Positions 16,229 through 25,096 are shown, counted from the stretch's first letter. The stretch: DNA of 64,000 nucleotides from Opitutales bacterium (GCA_016932335.1 JAFGCZ010000006.1:1-64000), one strand, 5' to 3'. Translations and numbers: made by a program. Notes: generated from the letters alone by a model not told the origin.

Positions 16229-17524
16229 ATGCAGATTCGTCACCTACTCTTTGGCACCTTGCTCAGTTTGCCTGCTTTTCTCTCCGCACAAGAATTTTAC
16301 CGCCCGGAGCCTGAAGTTCAGAAAAATGAACTCTCCATTGGTCTATCCATTATCAGTCCCATCAATGTCAGCTACCAATCAGCTGGCTTTGTCCCCGCAT
16401 ATCTTGGTCTTTCGGGGCTTCCTGTCGATGGGAGTACAGATGATGTTGACGCGGCTGCCTATTATTACCTTACCGGTTCCGTTTCAGTAGATAACGCCTA
16501 CTACTATACCGTTACCGATGATAACGACACGCCTGACGATACTACGGACGATACCTCCACAACCTATTTCGGTGGAAATGACTACGCGGCAGCGGAGGGT
16601 GTTACCAGTAACTTTACCCTCTACAGTATGGATCAGGTTGGCTACTTTCAGGACGGCCAGTTTGTCTCCGATCCGACTTTAGCAGGTTCCACCGGGCAAT
16701 ACTATGTGCGCCAATCCACCTACGCGGGAACGGCATCTAATGCACAGACTTATGAGGACGATGGTTCTTACAAGGCCGGTCTGGATATCAACTACACCCG
16801 CTATTTTGACAATGCTTGCCGCTTCGGTATTACCGCCGGTATCACTGTTCACGGAACCCACAGCAGCGGCAGTGAACGTCAGGATGCCACCATTGCCCAA
16901 ACAGACTACTTCTACGAAGCCGATTTAGACAACCCTATAGAAGCCGACGAAGAGGATAATCCATATGGATCTTACACCGGTACCTACTACCGCCCCGATG
17001 CGGATGATGAAGATGGCCGCAACCTCATCAGTTTCCTCCCCGACTCGGATTTGACGACACAGTACACTTCCTATGGTCAGGTTCAGTCCGACTGGGATGC
17101 TGAAATCGGATTTTATGATCTCCGTCTGGGAGCACTCTATCGTTTTAATTTGACCCGCAAGTGGTCTATGAAAGTGGGTGCCGGAATATCCTTCATGTTT
17201 GTTGACTGCGATATGACTCTCTTCAATGTGCTCTATCCGGAAGGCATCCCCGAAGATTCCGACTACGCCTTTATGGATGGCCAGCGCTATGACTACAGTA
17301 AGGGTAAAAGTGAGTTCATTCTTGGCGGTTATGCCAATGCCGATTTTGTTTACGAAATCAACCGCCGCGTTTCCTGGAGCACTGGTGCCATCTACCACTC
17401 CGGAGATGAGGTCGAGCAGAACTTTACCACCACTTACGGCGATTCGGAGGTTTCCCTCGGCAGCCTTTCGATCGATGCCGGTAATTACTACGGCATCCGT
17501 TCTGCGGTGAACTTTAAGTTCTAA
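16229..17524 (+). CDS. Hypothetical outer-membrane beta-barrel protein
   Basis: A 431-residue protein with a signal peptide (cleavage near LSA-QEF, about residue 21). I chose ATG 16229 because the upstream in-frame extension adds no conserved signal. The mature protein is rich in Tyr, Asp and Gly with alternating hydrophobic residues. It ends SAVNFKF, and a C-terminal aromatic is the usual barrel sorting signal. A low-complexity Asp/Thr segment around residues 96-112 (for example NDTPDDTTDD) may be a calcium-binding or surface loop. No family was recognised. A terminator follows, so it appears monocistronic. Confidence 0.78.
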   Translation: MQIRHLLFGTLLSLPAFLSAQEFYRPEPEVQKNELSIGLSIISPINVSYQSAGFVPAYLGLSGLPVDGSTDDVDAAAYYYLTGSVSVDNAYYYTVTDDNDTPDDTTDDTSTTYFGGNDYAAAEGVTSNFTLYSMDQVGYFQDGQFVSDPTLAGSTGQYYVRQSTYAGTASNAQTYEDDGSYKAGLDINYTRYFDNACRFGITAGITVHGTHSSGSERQDATIAQTDYFYEADLDNPIEADEEDNPYGSYTGTYYRPDADDEDGRNLISFLPDSDLTTQYTSYGQVQSDWDAEIGFYDLRLGALYRFNLTRKWSMKVGAGISFMFVDCDMTLFNVLYPEGIPEDSDYAFMDGQRYDYSKGKSEFILGGYANADFVYEINRRVSWSTGAIYHSGDEVEQNFTTTYGDSEVSLGSLSIDAGNYYGIRSAVNFKF

Positions 17525-17546
17525 CCGGTTTCCTTTTTACTTTTCC

Positions 17547-17576
17547 AAGGCTCCATTTCGGTGGAGCCTTTTTTTA
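17547..17576 (+). terminator. Intrinsic terminator
   Basis: A 9-base stem AAGGCTCCA (17547-17555) / TGGAGCCTT (17562-17570), then a run of T. It slightly overlaps the stop of the convergent gene at 17574. Confidence 0.92.
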
Positions 17577-18695
17577 TGGAGTCAGTAGCTTTTCACGCTG
17601 TTTTTTCCAGCGCAATTTCATTGCCTCTGGGACCTTTGCTGAATGCTCTCCCTCCAACAGCAGGAAAATGGCCGTTTTACTGTCTGCTGTCTCTATTGTC
17701 TTCTGGATAAGGGCATCCCATAAGGTAAAAAATCGCTCATCTTCAGTGCCTTGCAGTAGAGCTTCTCGCGTTTCTGTTTCCACTCGTTTCAGCATTCCGC
17801 AGCACAATTGCAGCCTCCCTTTCCAACTCAAGTCATCCGCGAAATAGAGTGTTACCAGCTCCAGTGCTTTGGCTGGATTTCCGTTCTGTTCATAGGCTAG
17901 CGCCTGCAGACGGAAAATCGTTTGCCCGTAGCCTTCTTTCAGGCTTCTTTCCATTACGGCAATATCTTCCAGCATACTCTGTTTCAACAGGCTGTGATAT
18001 GCGGTAGAACTCGACTCGTGGTTCAGATCGTATTTCAGATGCTCAAGTGATTCCAGCAGTTGATGGGCATCCGGTAACTCTCCGAGCTTTTCCAACGCTT
18101 TATCCGCGTATCCTTTTTCCAGTAGACTTCGAGCGTTACGTAGCTCGCAGTACGCCGCTTCAGCCTCCCACAAAGGGTGAGGGAAGGCTCCGCTTTCCAG
18201 ATTCAACACTAATGCGGCCCGGGCCTTGTTCAGCGAGTGATCCGGCAAGTGTTCATATAAGAGCAAGGCATCAGCAGTTTTCTCCTCTGCTGACAGTAAG
18301 GCAATGCTCCGGAATAATATGATTTCTCCAAGGGTATCCCCTGTCAGGGCATTGGGCAGTTGGGGCACGGGGTGGGGGGCTGCCTTCCAACTGAGGAAGG
18401 CGAGAGCGGCTTCTTGCTGAGCGGTAGTAGGGTGAATGCTTTCTGCCTGCAGCGCATATCCAGATGAAAGGCTCAGGCAGGCGGCATGTAATTGCCACTC
18501 GCAACGGGTGTAGTTGTCTGCCTCTTTACCGTAGAATGCCAACAGATAATCGAGCTGTTCCAGCGCTTTTTCAGGATTGCCCTCAGCCAGCGAATGCTCG
18601 ATCAGTTCCATGCACTGCGTAGCTGTGGGGCCCTCCTGGGGTGCGCTGTACCCGAAAAACGGTAAAAGTGCTACAATAAGAAATCGCGTTCTCAT
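17574..18695 (-). CDS. Hypothetical exported helical-repeat (TPR-like) protein
   Basis: A 373-residue protein with a probable signal peptide (MRTRFLIVALLPFFGYS-APQ). The remainder is almost entirely amphipathic helix pairs in a TPR/Sel1-like pattern, for example GNPEKALEQLDYLLAFYG (about 39-56), GYADKALEKLGELPD and NGNPAKALELVTLYF. That suggests a protein-protein interaction scaffold in the periplasm. No enzymatic motif is visible. It converges with the outer-membrane protein gene and shares its terminator region. The start is ATG 18695. The partner is unknown. Confidence 0.75.
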   Translation of the reverse strand: MRTRFLIVALLPFFGYSAPQEGPTATQCMELIEHSLAEGNPEKALEQLDYLLAFYGKEADNYTRCEWQLHAACLSLSSGYALQAESIHPTTAQQEAALAFLSWKAAPHPVPQLPNALTGDTLGEIILFRSIALLSAEEKTADALLLYEHLPDHSLNKARAALVLNLESGAFPHPLWEAEAAYCELRNARSLLEKGYADKALEKLGELPDAHQLLESLEHLKYDLNHESSSTAYHSLLKQSMLEDIAVMERSLKEGYGQTIFRLQALAYEQNGNPAKALELVTLYFADDLSWKGRLQLCCGMLKRVETETREALLQGTEDERFFTLWDALIQKTIETADSKTAIFLLLEGEHSAKVPEAMKLRWKKQREKLLTP

Positions 18696-18847
18696 TCTTT
18701 ATAAGTTAAGAACTAATTTTCCGCTTCATAAAGTGCAACCCATTTCACTCCATGCTTATAGCTTGATTTTTCTCCCCTAAAAGGGAAGTATGGGCGGCTC
18801 AGTCGACACAACTGCCCTGTCCTTAACCCACTCCTTAAAAGCAAAAA

Positions 18848-20023
18848 ATGAGTACCATCCAACCCGAATCCCTCGCAGATGTTTATGCGAATGTAAAAAC
18901 TGCTTACGCCGAGTATTTCAAGGCTGAGCCCCAATTTTTGGCATCTGCCCCGGGCCGTGTGAATATTATTGGCGAGCACATAGACTACAACGGAGGCATG
19001 GTGCTTCCGGCAGCTATCGAATGTGGTATGGGCGCCGCATTCAGCCCCAATGGGAATTCCCTCGTTCGCATCTGGGATGCCCGTTATCAAAGCCTCGCTG
19101 AAATCGATTTTTCCAAACCCATGGCTCCCGAAAAGGGCTCTTGGGAAAATTACATCAAAGGTGTTCTGGCCGAACTCAAGGTCGCCGGTGTGGCTGTAAA
19201 AGGATTTGATGCCTGTATCTATTCCACCATCCCCATGGGGGGAGGCCTTAGCAGCAGTGCGGCATTGGAGGCTCTGATTGCTACCATCAACGAGGCCGTT
19301 ACCGGGAGAACGCTCGATCCTGTGGATAAATCCGTTATCTGCCAGCGTGCAGAACACAACTATGCCGGTGTCCCTTGTGGCATTATGGACCAAATGGCAG
19401 TCATCTGCAGCAAAGCAGATCACTTGCTGCTCATCAACTGCAAGGATAATTCATCCGAGCTGGTTCCTTTTACCAACCCGAATCTGGGCATCCTTGTGAT
19501 CGATTCCAAAGTCCATCACTCTTTGGCCGATGGTGCATACAAACAACGCCGCGATGGTTGCGAGAAAATCGCTTCCATGTTTAATGTCGATACTCTGGGC
19601 GATCTGACCATGGATCAATACGAAGCTCTTTTGCCGAAGGTCCCTGTGGAGCTGCAACCGCTCTTTCGTCATGTCATGACGGAAATCGACCGCACCGCCA
19701 GAGCAGTCGAATTGCTCAGAAAGGGGAATTATGTGGCTTTCGGTAAGCTATTGGAACAAAGTCATGAATCCCTCCGCCGCGACTACAAAGTCAGTTGCGA
19801 TGAACTGGACTTTATTGTCGATACGCTCCAGCCGCTGGATGGCGTTTACGGGTGCCGCATGACCGGCGGCGGCTTTGGTGGCTCCACTATTGCTCTGGTC
19901 GAAAAATCCAAGGCTGAAAGCATCGCTGCTATTATTCGCAAAGTGTATAGTGAGAAGTTCGGTCAGGAGCCGGGCGTCTTCCTTACCTCACCCATGAATG
20001 GTGCCTCCTATCAGGCTCTTTAA
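18848..20023 (+). CDS. galK: Galactokinase
   Basis: A 391-residue GHMP kinase that phosphorylates galactose to galactose-1-phosphate in the Leloir pathway. All three GHMP motifs are present: the galactokinase signature PGRVNIIGEHIDYNGG (about 36-51), the ATP-binding GGGLSSSAALE (about 130-140) and the C-terminal TGGGFGGSTIAL (about 338-349). Length matches E. coli GalK (382). No galT or galE lies in the window, but a UDP-sugar pyrophosphorylase (56980) and phosphoglucomutase (58449) do, which could replace or complete the route. The gene ends about 30 bases before a long hairpin that spans the start of the next gene. Confidence 0.96.
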   Translation: MSTIQPESLADVYANVKTAYAEYFKAEPQFLASAPGRVNIIGEHIDYNGGMVLPAAIECGMGAAFSPNGNSLVRIWDARYQSLAEIDFSKPMAPEKGSWENYIKGVLAELKVAGVAVKGFDACIYSTIPMGGGLSSSAALEALIATINEAVTGRTLDPVDKSVICQRAEHNYAGVPCGIMDQMAVICSKADHLLLINCKDNSSELVPFTNPNLGILVIDSKVHHSLADGAYKQRRDGCEKIASMFNVDTLGDLTMDQYEALLPKVPVELQPLFRHVMTEIDRTARAVELLRKGNYVAFGKLLEQSHESLRRDYKVSCDELDFIVDTLQPLDGVYGCRMTGGGFGGSTIALVEKSKAESIAAIIRKVYSEKFGQEPGVFLTSPMNGASYQAL

Positions 20024-20051
20024 GCCTGCTTAGCGCTTTCTTTGACCGTGA

Positions 20052-20085
20052 CATTTCCCTCGCGATTGTTATCGTGAGGGGAATG
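20052..20085 (+). promoter_or_regulatory. 15-base-pair hairpin spanning the start of the stator-like gene
   Basis: CATTTCCCTCGCGAT (20052-20066) pairs with ATCGTGAGGGGAATG (20071-20085) including two G-T pairs, with loop TGTT. There is no T-run. The right arm contains both candidate starts (GTG 20074, ATG 20083) and the GAGGGG stretch. It may sequester translation initiation or act as a poor terminator after galK. Confidence 0.55.
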
Positions 20086-21783
20086 TTGCGCCTGCGTTTG
20101 TTCGTCTGGGGCGAAATGTTCGCATATGTCTTCCTCGCCGTTCTTCTGGCGTGGGCCGGTATCAGTGTGCCGTGGCATTTCAGAGCGGTTTCTCCGGCGG
20201 TTTTGCAGGCCGCCGGTAAAGGAACGCCTCAATTGGCAGGTGTCTCACAGGCATATTACCGAAGTGGCAGCTTCAGCGTCTCTATGCTTCTGGGGCAGGT
20301 TGATTACTTGGCTATTCTCCCCGCCGAACAACAGCAGCAGGTCAATGCTTTGCGTACCGATGATCCTGCCCGCTGGTTAGTCGGAGGCAGTAGTCCTTAT
20401 GCGGAAACATTCCTCAAGATGATTCTTCCGGAAAACGTTTCTGCAGATGCTCATAGAGAAGTCCTTCCCCTGTTGCTTCCCCGCCATGCCCGGGAGGAAC
20501 TTCGAGTATTCCTTCAGGCGGGAAAAGTTCCTTTGGTGGAACAGCTCCTGGCCACCCGAGAGCTTTCCGGGTATACCTATTTTCCCGCAGTTCATTCTGC
20601 CGGAGGGCAACCTTTGGATGCCACCATTCAGTTGGCCGCACTCCTCGCTCAAAGCGGTGCATACAGCCCAGAATTTCAAAGAAGCCTTCAACAGATACTC
20701 GGCCTTGCCGAAGAAGAAGACATTACTGCGTTTAAGGACCTTGAGCAGTTTTATGCATCGCTCATGGCTTTGTCGTTGCGCCTCGACTGGATGCAATTGA
20801 ACGACTTTATCCGTCTCTGTCCGGATATGGCCGCATTTGAACGAAGCGTTCTCCTGCTGCAGACATCTCCCGACTCCTTGCCACTCTTCCTATCTGCGGC
20901 CTTCCTGCTGGATTCTCCGGAACCGCTCCTCTCTTATTTGGAAGATAAACAGGAGGAGGGCTGGGCGGCCCTTCAATATGCCATCCAGTGGGGCAAAGGG
21001 TCTGTCGAATTACTGGTGGCTCAGGATAAGCCTTTATATCGCCCTCCGACATGGATACGCTGGTTGGATAAGCCGCTTTCCATGGTTCAGGAAGGGCTTA
21101 CCGCGCGTTTTACTTCGCGTAACATCTCTTTGGCCATTGTTGCTAAAATTTCCCTTCTACTGGCTTCCGGTTTTGTTCTTTCCATCCTCCTGGAACGTTT
21201 GCTGGAAATCAGCAACCTGCGCCGCCGGCGCTGGCGCACCCAACCGCTTGTCCTTTTCTGGAATTTCCTCATGGCTCTGGTCTTTGCCTCCACCGTATGG
21301 ATGCTTCTGGAACCTTCCCTGCTCAAATTCAGTCAAAATCATGCCGCTACCCTGAAACTCGATTTTGTCGTCGCCAATGCCTTGGAGTCTCTTAAATCTC
21401 AAAATATAGAACCTATTATGATTGATCAGGTCACTATTATCGTCCTCCTGCTTTTCTTCTTCATACAGTTGCTGGTCTACGTTTTCAACCTCATCAAAAT
21501 TGCTGAAATCCGTCGCCAGAAGCTTTCCCCACAAGCCAAAATCACTCTGCTTGAAAACGAGGAAAACCTCTTTGAACTGGGGCTTTATGTTGGGCTCAGT
21601 GGCACCGTCCTTTCCCTTATTCTGCTGGCTATGGATATTGTCCAGGCCAGTTTGATTGCCGCTTATGCCTCAACTTTGTTCGGGATCATCTTTACTGCCA
21701 TCCTGAAAATTTTTCACCTGCGCCTCTACCGCCGTAAGCTGCTCATTGAGGTTATGCAGCAAAATCCGGACAAGAAAGGCTGA
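20083..21783 (+). CDS. Membrane protein with C-terminal MotA/TolQ/ExbB-like channel segment
   Basis: A 566-residue protein of no named family. TM1 is at about 12-30, a domain of about 315 residues follows (presumably periplasmic), and then helices at about 348-370, 388-408, 447-470, 497-518 and 523-545. The last two helices match the proton-channel pattern of MotA/TolQ/ExbB: GLSGTV (504-509), then SLIAAYASTLFGIIF (523-537), which corresponds to the family's G-L-x-G-T-V and A-L-x-x-T-x-x-G-I-x-x-A. The next gene, 6 bases away, encodes the expected partner type with a membrane Asp. I infer a stator-like ion channel subunit. Start choice is uncertain: GTG 20074, ATG 20083 or ATG 20116, all near a hairpin. 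The resemblance is by eye and needs a structural match. Confidence 0.7.
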   Translation: MLRLRLFVWGEMFAYVFLAVLLAWAGISVPWHFRAVSPAVLQAAGKGTPQLAGVSQAYYRSGSFSVSMLLGQVDYLAILPAEQQQQVNALRTDDPARWLVGGSSPYAETFLKMILPENVSADAHREVLPLLLPRHAREELRVFLQAGKVPLVEQLLATRELSGYTYFPAVHSAGGQPLDATIQLAALLAQSGAYSPEFQRSLQQILGLAEEEDITAFKDLEQFYASLMALSLRLDWMQLNDFIRLCPDMAAFERSVLLLQTSPDSLPLFLSAAFLLDSPEPLLSYLEDKQEEGWAALQYAIQWGKGSVELLVAQDKPLYRPPTWIRWLDKPLSMVQEGLTARFTSRNISLAIVAKISLLLASGFVLSILLERLLEISNLRRRRWRTQPLVLFWNFLMALVFASTVWMLLEPSLLKFSQNHAATLKLDFVVANALESLKSQNIEPIMIDQVTIIVLLLFFFIQLLVYVFNLIKIAEIRRQKLSPQAKITLLENEENLFELGLYVGLSGTVLSLILLAMDIVQASLIAAYASTLFGIIFTAILKIFHLRLYRRKLLIEVMQQNPDKKG

Positions 21784-21789
21784 TTTCCC

Positions 21790-23238
21790 ATGTCACGCGC
21801 CATCCTCCTTGTTATTTGCGACTTTCTTTTGCTCAGCCTGCTTGCTTTGGCCAATTTTGATAAACCCAAAGAAGAAGAGCATTCCGATGCCCAGGCCGAA
21901 CAAGTGCAGGAACAGGCGCACGCTGATCTTGTGGAAGTGCTTCAAATGTCTCTGGAGAGTGAGCAGTCTGCCCGGGAAGCTTTGAATGACGAGCTCGATC
22001 AACGCGATCAGGCACTGCTCCAAAAAGAAGAGGAAATTCGTCAAAGAGAAGCTTTGGCGGCAAACCTCAAACAAAATATCGATCAGCTTGAATCCTCTAA
22101 AAAGACACTGGAAGAGCAGCGTCAGGAGTTGCAGGCACAACAGCAAAAATTGCAGCAGAATCTTCAACAACAGGAGGATCAACTGCGTCAGCAGGCCCAG
22201 CAGAGCAACCTCGTCCAGGAGGATTTAGCCGTCGCCAGAGAGCGCCTGCGTATGGCTCAGCAGCAACTTCAGGAAAAGCAGCAGGCCTTGGCTTCCCGCG
22301 AAAGCGAATTAAAGAATCTCTCTCAGGAACTTGTTTCCAAAGAGCGGGAACAGGCCATCCTCAGTACTCAGCTGGAAAGTGCCAATGTAGTCAAGCAAAG
22401 GCTCGAAGTGCAGTTGGAAACCGAACGTGTGGCCAAACAGGCCGCCGAGCAGCACGCCGCTACCCTCGCCGGCAGCGTTTCCGACCTTGCCACTTCCAGC
22501 GATGCCATCCGCGAGGAATTCGTTCGCAATACGCCGCTTTCCCTCAATGAGATTTTTGACCGCTTCAACCGCAATCGACTGACGGTTGGCTTTGCCACGC
22601 AGGAGAGCACCCTTTTGGGCTCTGTCTCAAAGCGTTATCTACAGGCCGCTGTTCCCATTGTTTATCAGGGGCAGGCTTATGCTTTATTTGCTGTCAACGA
22701 AACGCCTTTCAATGCGTCTACGATGAAGCGCCTCAACTCCATTAGAGGCCAGATTGCTATTGGCGAAAAACGCTACGAAATTCCCATGGTCTCTCTTTTA
22801 CAGGCAGATCATAGAATTGTCCTCATTCGCATTCCCTCATCCTTCCTTGCTGAGGCATCTATAACGCCCTTTACGCTGGAATCCGATGCCTTGCGCTTTC
22901 CCGAAGCCGTTCTCGTAACTGCGGCCGGAGATAAATACGGCGAAGCTCCATTTCGTATTCATGTGGAGGATAACCGCTATTTCGAAATGGAGAGTAAACT
23001 CTTTAGCCGACTCTTCGGCGATTTTTCTCCTTCCGGCGCCGATTTTGTCTTCTCCAAGAACGGGCAGTTGCTTGGCGTTATGGTCGATTCCCGCCTCTGT
23101 CTCCTGCTGGCTCAAATTGCTCAAGACGTTTCCATACCATTGGGTGCTCAGTTTAATGCTTCTGTTGCCGCTCAGATAGCAGAGTCTTTTTCAGATGAAG
23201 ATGCCGGAGGTTCTGTTCGGAAAAATGTTAAAAAATAG
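21790..23238 (+). CDS. MotB/ExbD-like single-pass protein with long coiled coil and C-terminal globular domain
   Basis: A 482-residue protein. Its only membrane helix lies at about 4-23 and carries an Asp at position 11 (AILLVICDFLLLSLL). A membrane-buried Asp is the hallmark of MotB, TolR and ExbD, which pair with the MotA/TolQ/ExbB type encoded just upstream. Residues about 30-235 are a Gln/Glu-rich coiled coil. Residues about 240-470 are globular and all-beta in appearance. The stretch FSPSGADFVFSKNGQLLGVMV (around 417-437) recalls the active-site strand of trypsin-like proteases but without a G-x-S-G serine, so it would be inactive. The spacing of 6 bases indicates an operon. Partner and load are unknown. 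Confidence 0.72.
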   Translation: MSRAILLVICDFLLLSLLALANFDKPKEEEHSDAQAEQVQEQAHADLVEVLQMSLESEQSAREALNDELDQRDQALLQKEEEIRQREALAANLKQNIDQLESSKKTLEEQRQELQAQQQKLQQNLQQQEDQLRQQAQQSNLVQEDLAVARERLRMAQQQLQEKQQALASRESELKNLSQELVSKEREQAILSTQLESANVVKQRLEVQLETERVAKQAAEQHAATLAGSVSDLATSSDAIREEFVRNTPLSLNEIFDRFNRNRLTVGFATQESTLLGSVSKRYLQAAVPIVYQGQAYALFAVNETPFNASTMKRLNSIRGQIAIGEKRYEIPMVSLLQADHRIVLIRIPSSFLAEASITPFTLESDALRFPEAVLVTAAGDKYGEAPFRIHVEDNRYFEMESKLFSRLFGDFSPSGADFVFSKNGQLLGVMVDSRLCLLLAQIAQDVSIPLGAQFNASVAAQIAESFSDEDAGGSVRKNVKK

Positions 23239-23316
23239 TAATCAATAAAGCTTGCTTTTACGCTGAATCTAGGTTCTTATATTCATGTATTTTGAAGAAC
23301 CTTCAGGTTGGTTTCT

Positions 23317-24912
23317 ATGTGCAATTCTCCCCAATTAAATTCCGACACCTCCCCGTCGGCTGCTCCTGCTGCCTCTTCTTCCGAGGGGCAAACTATTGCT
23401 CAGTTGCAGGCCCGCATAAAAGCTCAGGATGAGTTTATTGCGACTCTGGCTCATGAGATCCGTAACCCCCTCAATTCCATCATTGGCATTTCTTCAATGC
23501 TTAAGGAATCGGTGGATCCAAGCATTCTCGATCGCATGATTCAGCACCTCAATCAGAGTGCGGAACTGCTCCATGCCATTGTCAATGACCTCCTCGAGAT
23601 GAGTAAACTTACCTCTGGGGTTGTTCCTGTTCGTATGGCGACGGTTTCCCTTGAGTCGTTGGGCGGCAACATCATTTCTGCTTTTATCGGCACGGCTATG
23701 GCTAAGGGGCTTAGTATCCATTTCGAGCATATCCCGGAATTGTTGCCAATGATCTTAACGGATCCTGCCTTGCTCCGCAGAGTGCTAGTTAATCTGGTTT
23801 CTAATGCCGTTAAATTTACTCAAAAAGGCGGGGTCACTCTTTCCCTGCAGGTTCGTGGCCTTCCATCTCGTAAATATGAGGTGATTTTTGAGGTAGAAGA
23901 TACGGGCCCGGGCATTCCCGATTTTGAGGTCGACCACCTGTTTAAACCATTTTATCAGGGCAGTGCCTGCCACCTTACCGGCCAAAGAGGTACCGGGCTT
24001 GGATTGAGCCTTTGCTGTTCCATCGTCAATCACATGGGTGGTTCGCTGGATTTTGTTACCCGCCCCGATCAAGGCACCACCTTCCGCCTTCGTTTGGAGT
24101 GCCCTGCAGCTTTGGAAACAGTTCCAGAGTCTCCCATGCCTCCTCAAGGGCACGTCTTTAACGTGCTTCTCTTTGAGGAGTCATTTGAGCGCCGGGCTCA
24201 TTCCATGGATATATTCAAGCACCCGCAAATTGCTCTGGATGTTGCCGGAAACAGCACCGATTTACTGCGCTTGGTAGCCTCAAAGGCATACGACTATATT
24301 TTGATGAGTACCAGGCTTCGAAGTGTCAGCAGCAGCGATCTTGCGGCTCAAGTTCTGGAATCGGCCAAAGGGCTTCCTAAAATAATTGGTTTGGGCGTCG
24401 ATATCTCATCAGAGATTTACGATCGTTGCCTGAAATCAGGCGTTAGCAGCTTTTTGGAACTGCCTTTAATGCGCAGAGAATTATGCCAGGCTCTTGCTCT
24501 TGAATCAAACAATGAAATCTCTCCGATTTCTCTTTATCGCTGCATCGATCCCCATCGGGTAGGGGAGATGCTGGCTTGGGATCAACTCTCTCAGGCATAC
24601 CACGGGGCAGCCCTTGCCGACATTTTCTTGAAAACCATTCCCTCTACACTACGCAGCCTGCAAAGAGCTGCAGACTTAAATGAGTGGGCCTTTCTTAGTA
24701 GGGTAACCGCCTCTTTACGGCATTCTTTCAGGTCCGTCGGCGCTACTAAGCTCTTGCAAATTCATGCTGCCCTTCAGGATGCCATTAATGAGCGGGACAA
24801 AAAAAACATCCGCAATCTGCTTTCGCGCATGCGGCTCGAACATCGTAGAGCATCACGGGAACTGAGTAATTTTCTTTCCTCGCATAGAAGGCAATATCAA
24901 CGATCTAGCTGA
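23317..24912 (+). CDS. Histidine kinase with degenerate receiver and Hpt-like domains
   Basis: A 531-residue soluble sensor kinase without a membrane segment. A short coiled coil precedes HisKA with intact phosphoacceptor His46 (LAHEIRNPLNS). The ATPase domain has its N-box (LVNLVSNAVKF, about 157-167), DTGPGI (195-200) and GTGLGL (225-230). A receiver-like domain follows (about 279-392), but its phosphorylation Asp is Ser331 (YILMSTRL) and the conserved Lys is Leu382. The last domain (about 405-515) resembles Hpt, with the His position replaced (SLRHSFRSVGA, Ala465 by alignment). The kinase core is intact but the relay domains look inactive. ATG 23317 was chosen over a TTG three codons upstream. 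It lies 78 bases after the stator-like pair. Confidence 0.82.
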   Translation: MCNSPQLNSDTSPSAAPAASSSEGQTIAQLQARIKAQDEFIATLAHEIRNPLNSIIGISSMLKESVDPSILDRMIQHLNQSAELLHAIVNDLLEMSKLTSGVVPVRMATVSLESLGGNIISAFIGTAMAKGLSIHFEHIPELLPMILTDPALLRRVLVNLVSNAVKFTQKGGVTLSLQVRGLPSRKYEVIFEVEDTGPGIPDFEVDHLFKPFYQGSACHLTGQRGTGLGLSLCCSIVNHMGGSLDFVTRPDQGTTFRLRLECPAALETVPESPMPPQGHVFNVLLFEESFERRAHSMDIFKHPQIALDVAGNSTDLLRLVASKAYDYILMSTRLRSVSSSDLAAQVLESAKGLPKIIGLGVDISSEIYDRCLKSGVSSFLELPLMRRELCQALALESNNEISPISLYRCIDPHRVGEMLAWDQLSQAYHGAALADIFLKTIPSTLRSLQRAADLNEWAFLSRVTASLRHSFRSVGATKLLQIHAALQDAINERDKKNIRNLLSRMRLEHRRASRELSNFLSSHRRQYQRSS

Positions 24913-25096
24913 AAAAGTGATGGTGGGTATGGTGCTTGTGGGCGTGTTTACCCTCTTTCAAGTGCATGAAATCAGCGCGGTCATTGCTCTTGCGGGACAT
25001 CCTCATGTACAAAAAAAACAGTGCCGCAAGTGTGCCTAAAAGCACGCCCACGGTATACCCGTACGCTGTCACAAAAGCCGGTAAATAGTGAAACAT
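24905..25096 (-). CDS. Small single-pass membrane protein with His-rich tail (CcmD-like?)
   Basis: 63 residues. The N-terminus FVTAYGYTVGVLLGTLAALF (about 8-27) is one transmembrane helix and resembles small CcmD-type heme-exporter subunits (A-Y-G-x-T before the helix). A basic segment follows (RMSRKSNDR). The C-terminus is His-rich (HAHKHHTHHH), which could bind metal or heme. The gene overlaps the 3' end of the opposite kinase gene by 8 bases. No other ccm gene is in the window, so the CcmD idea is weak. The clear membrane segment supports a real gene. Confidence 0.5.
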   Translation of the reverse strand: MFHYLPAFVTAYGYTVGVLLGTLAALFFLYMRMSRKSNDRADFMHLKEGKHAHKHHTHHHFFS

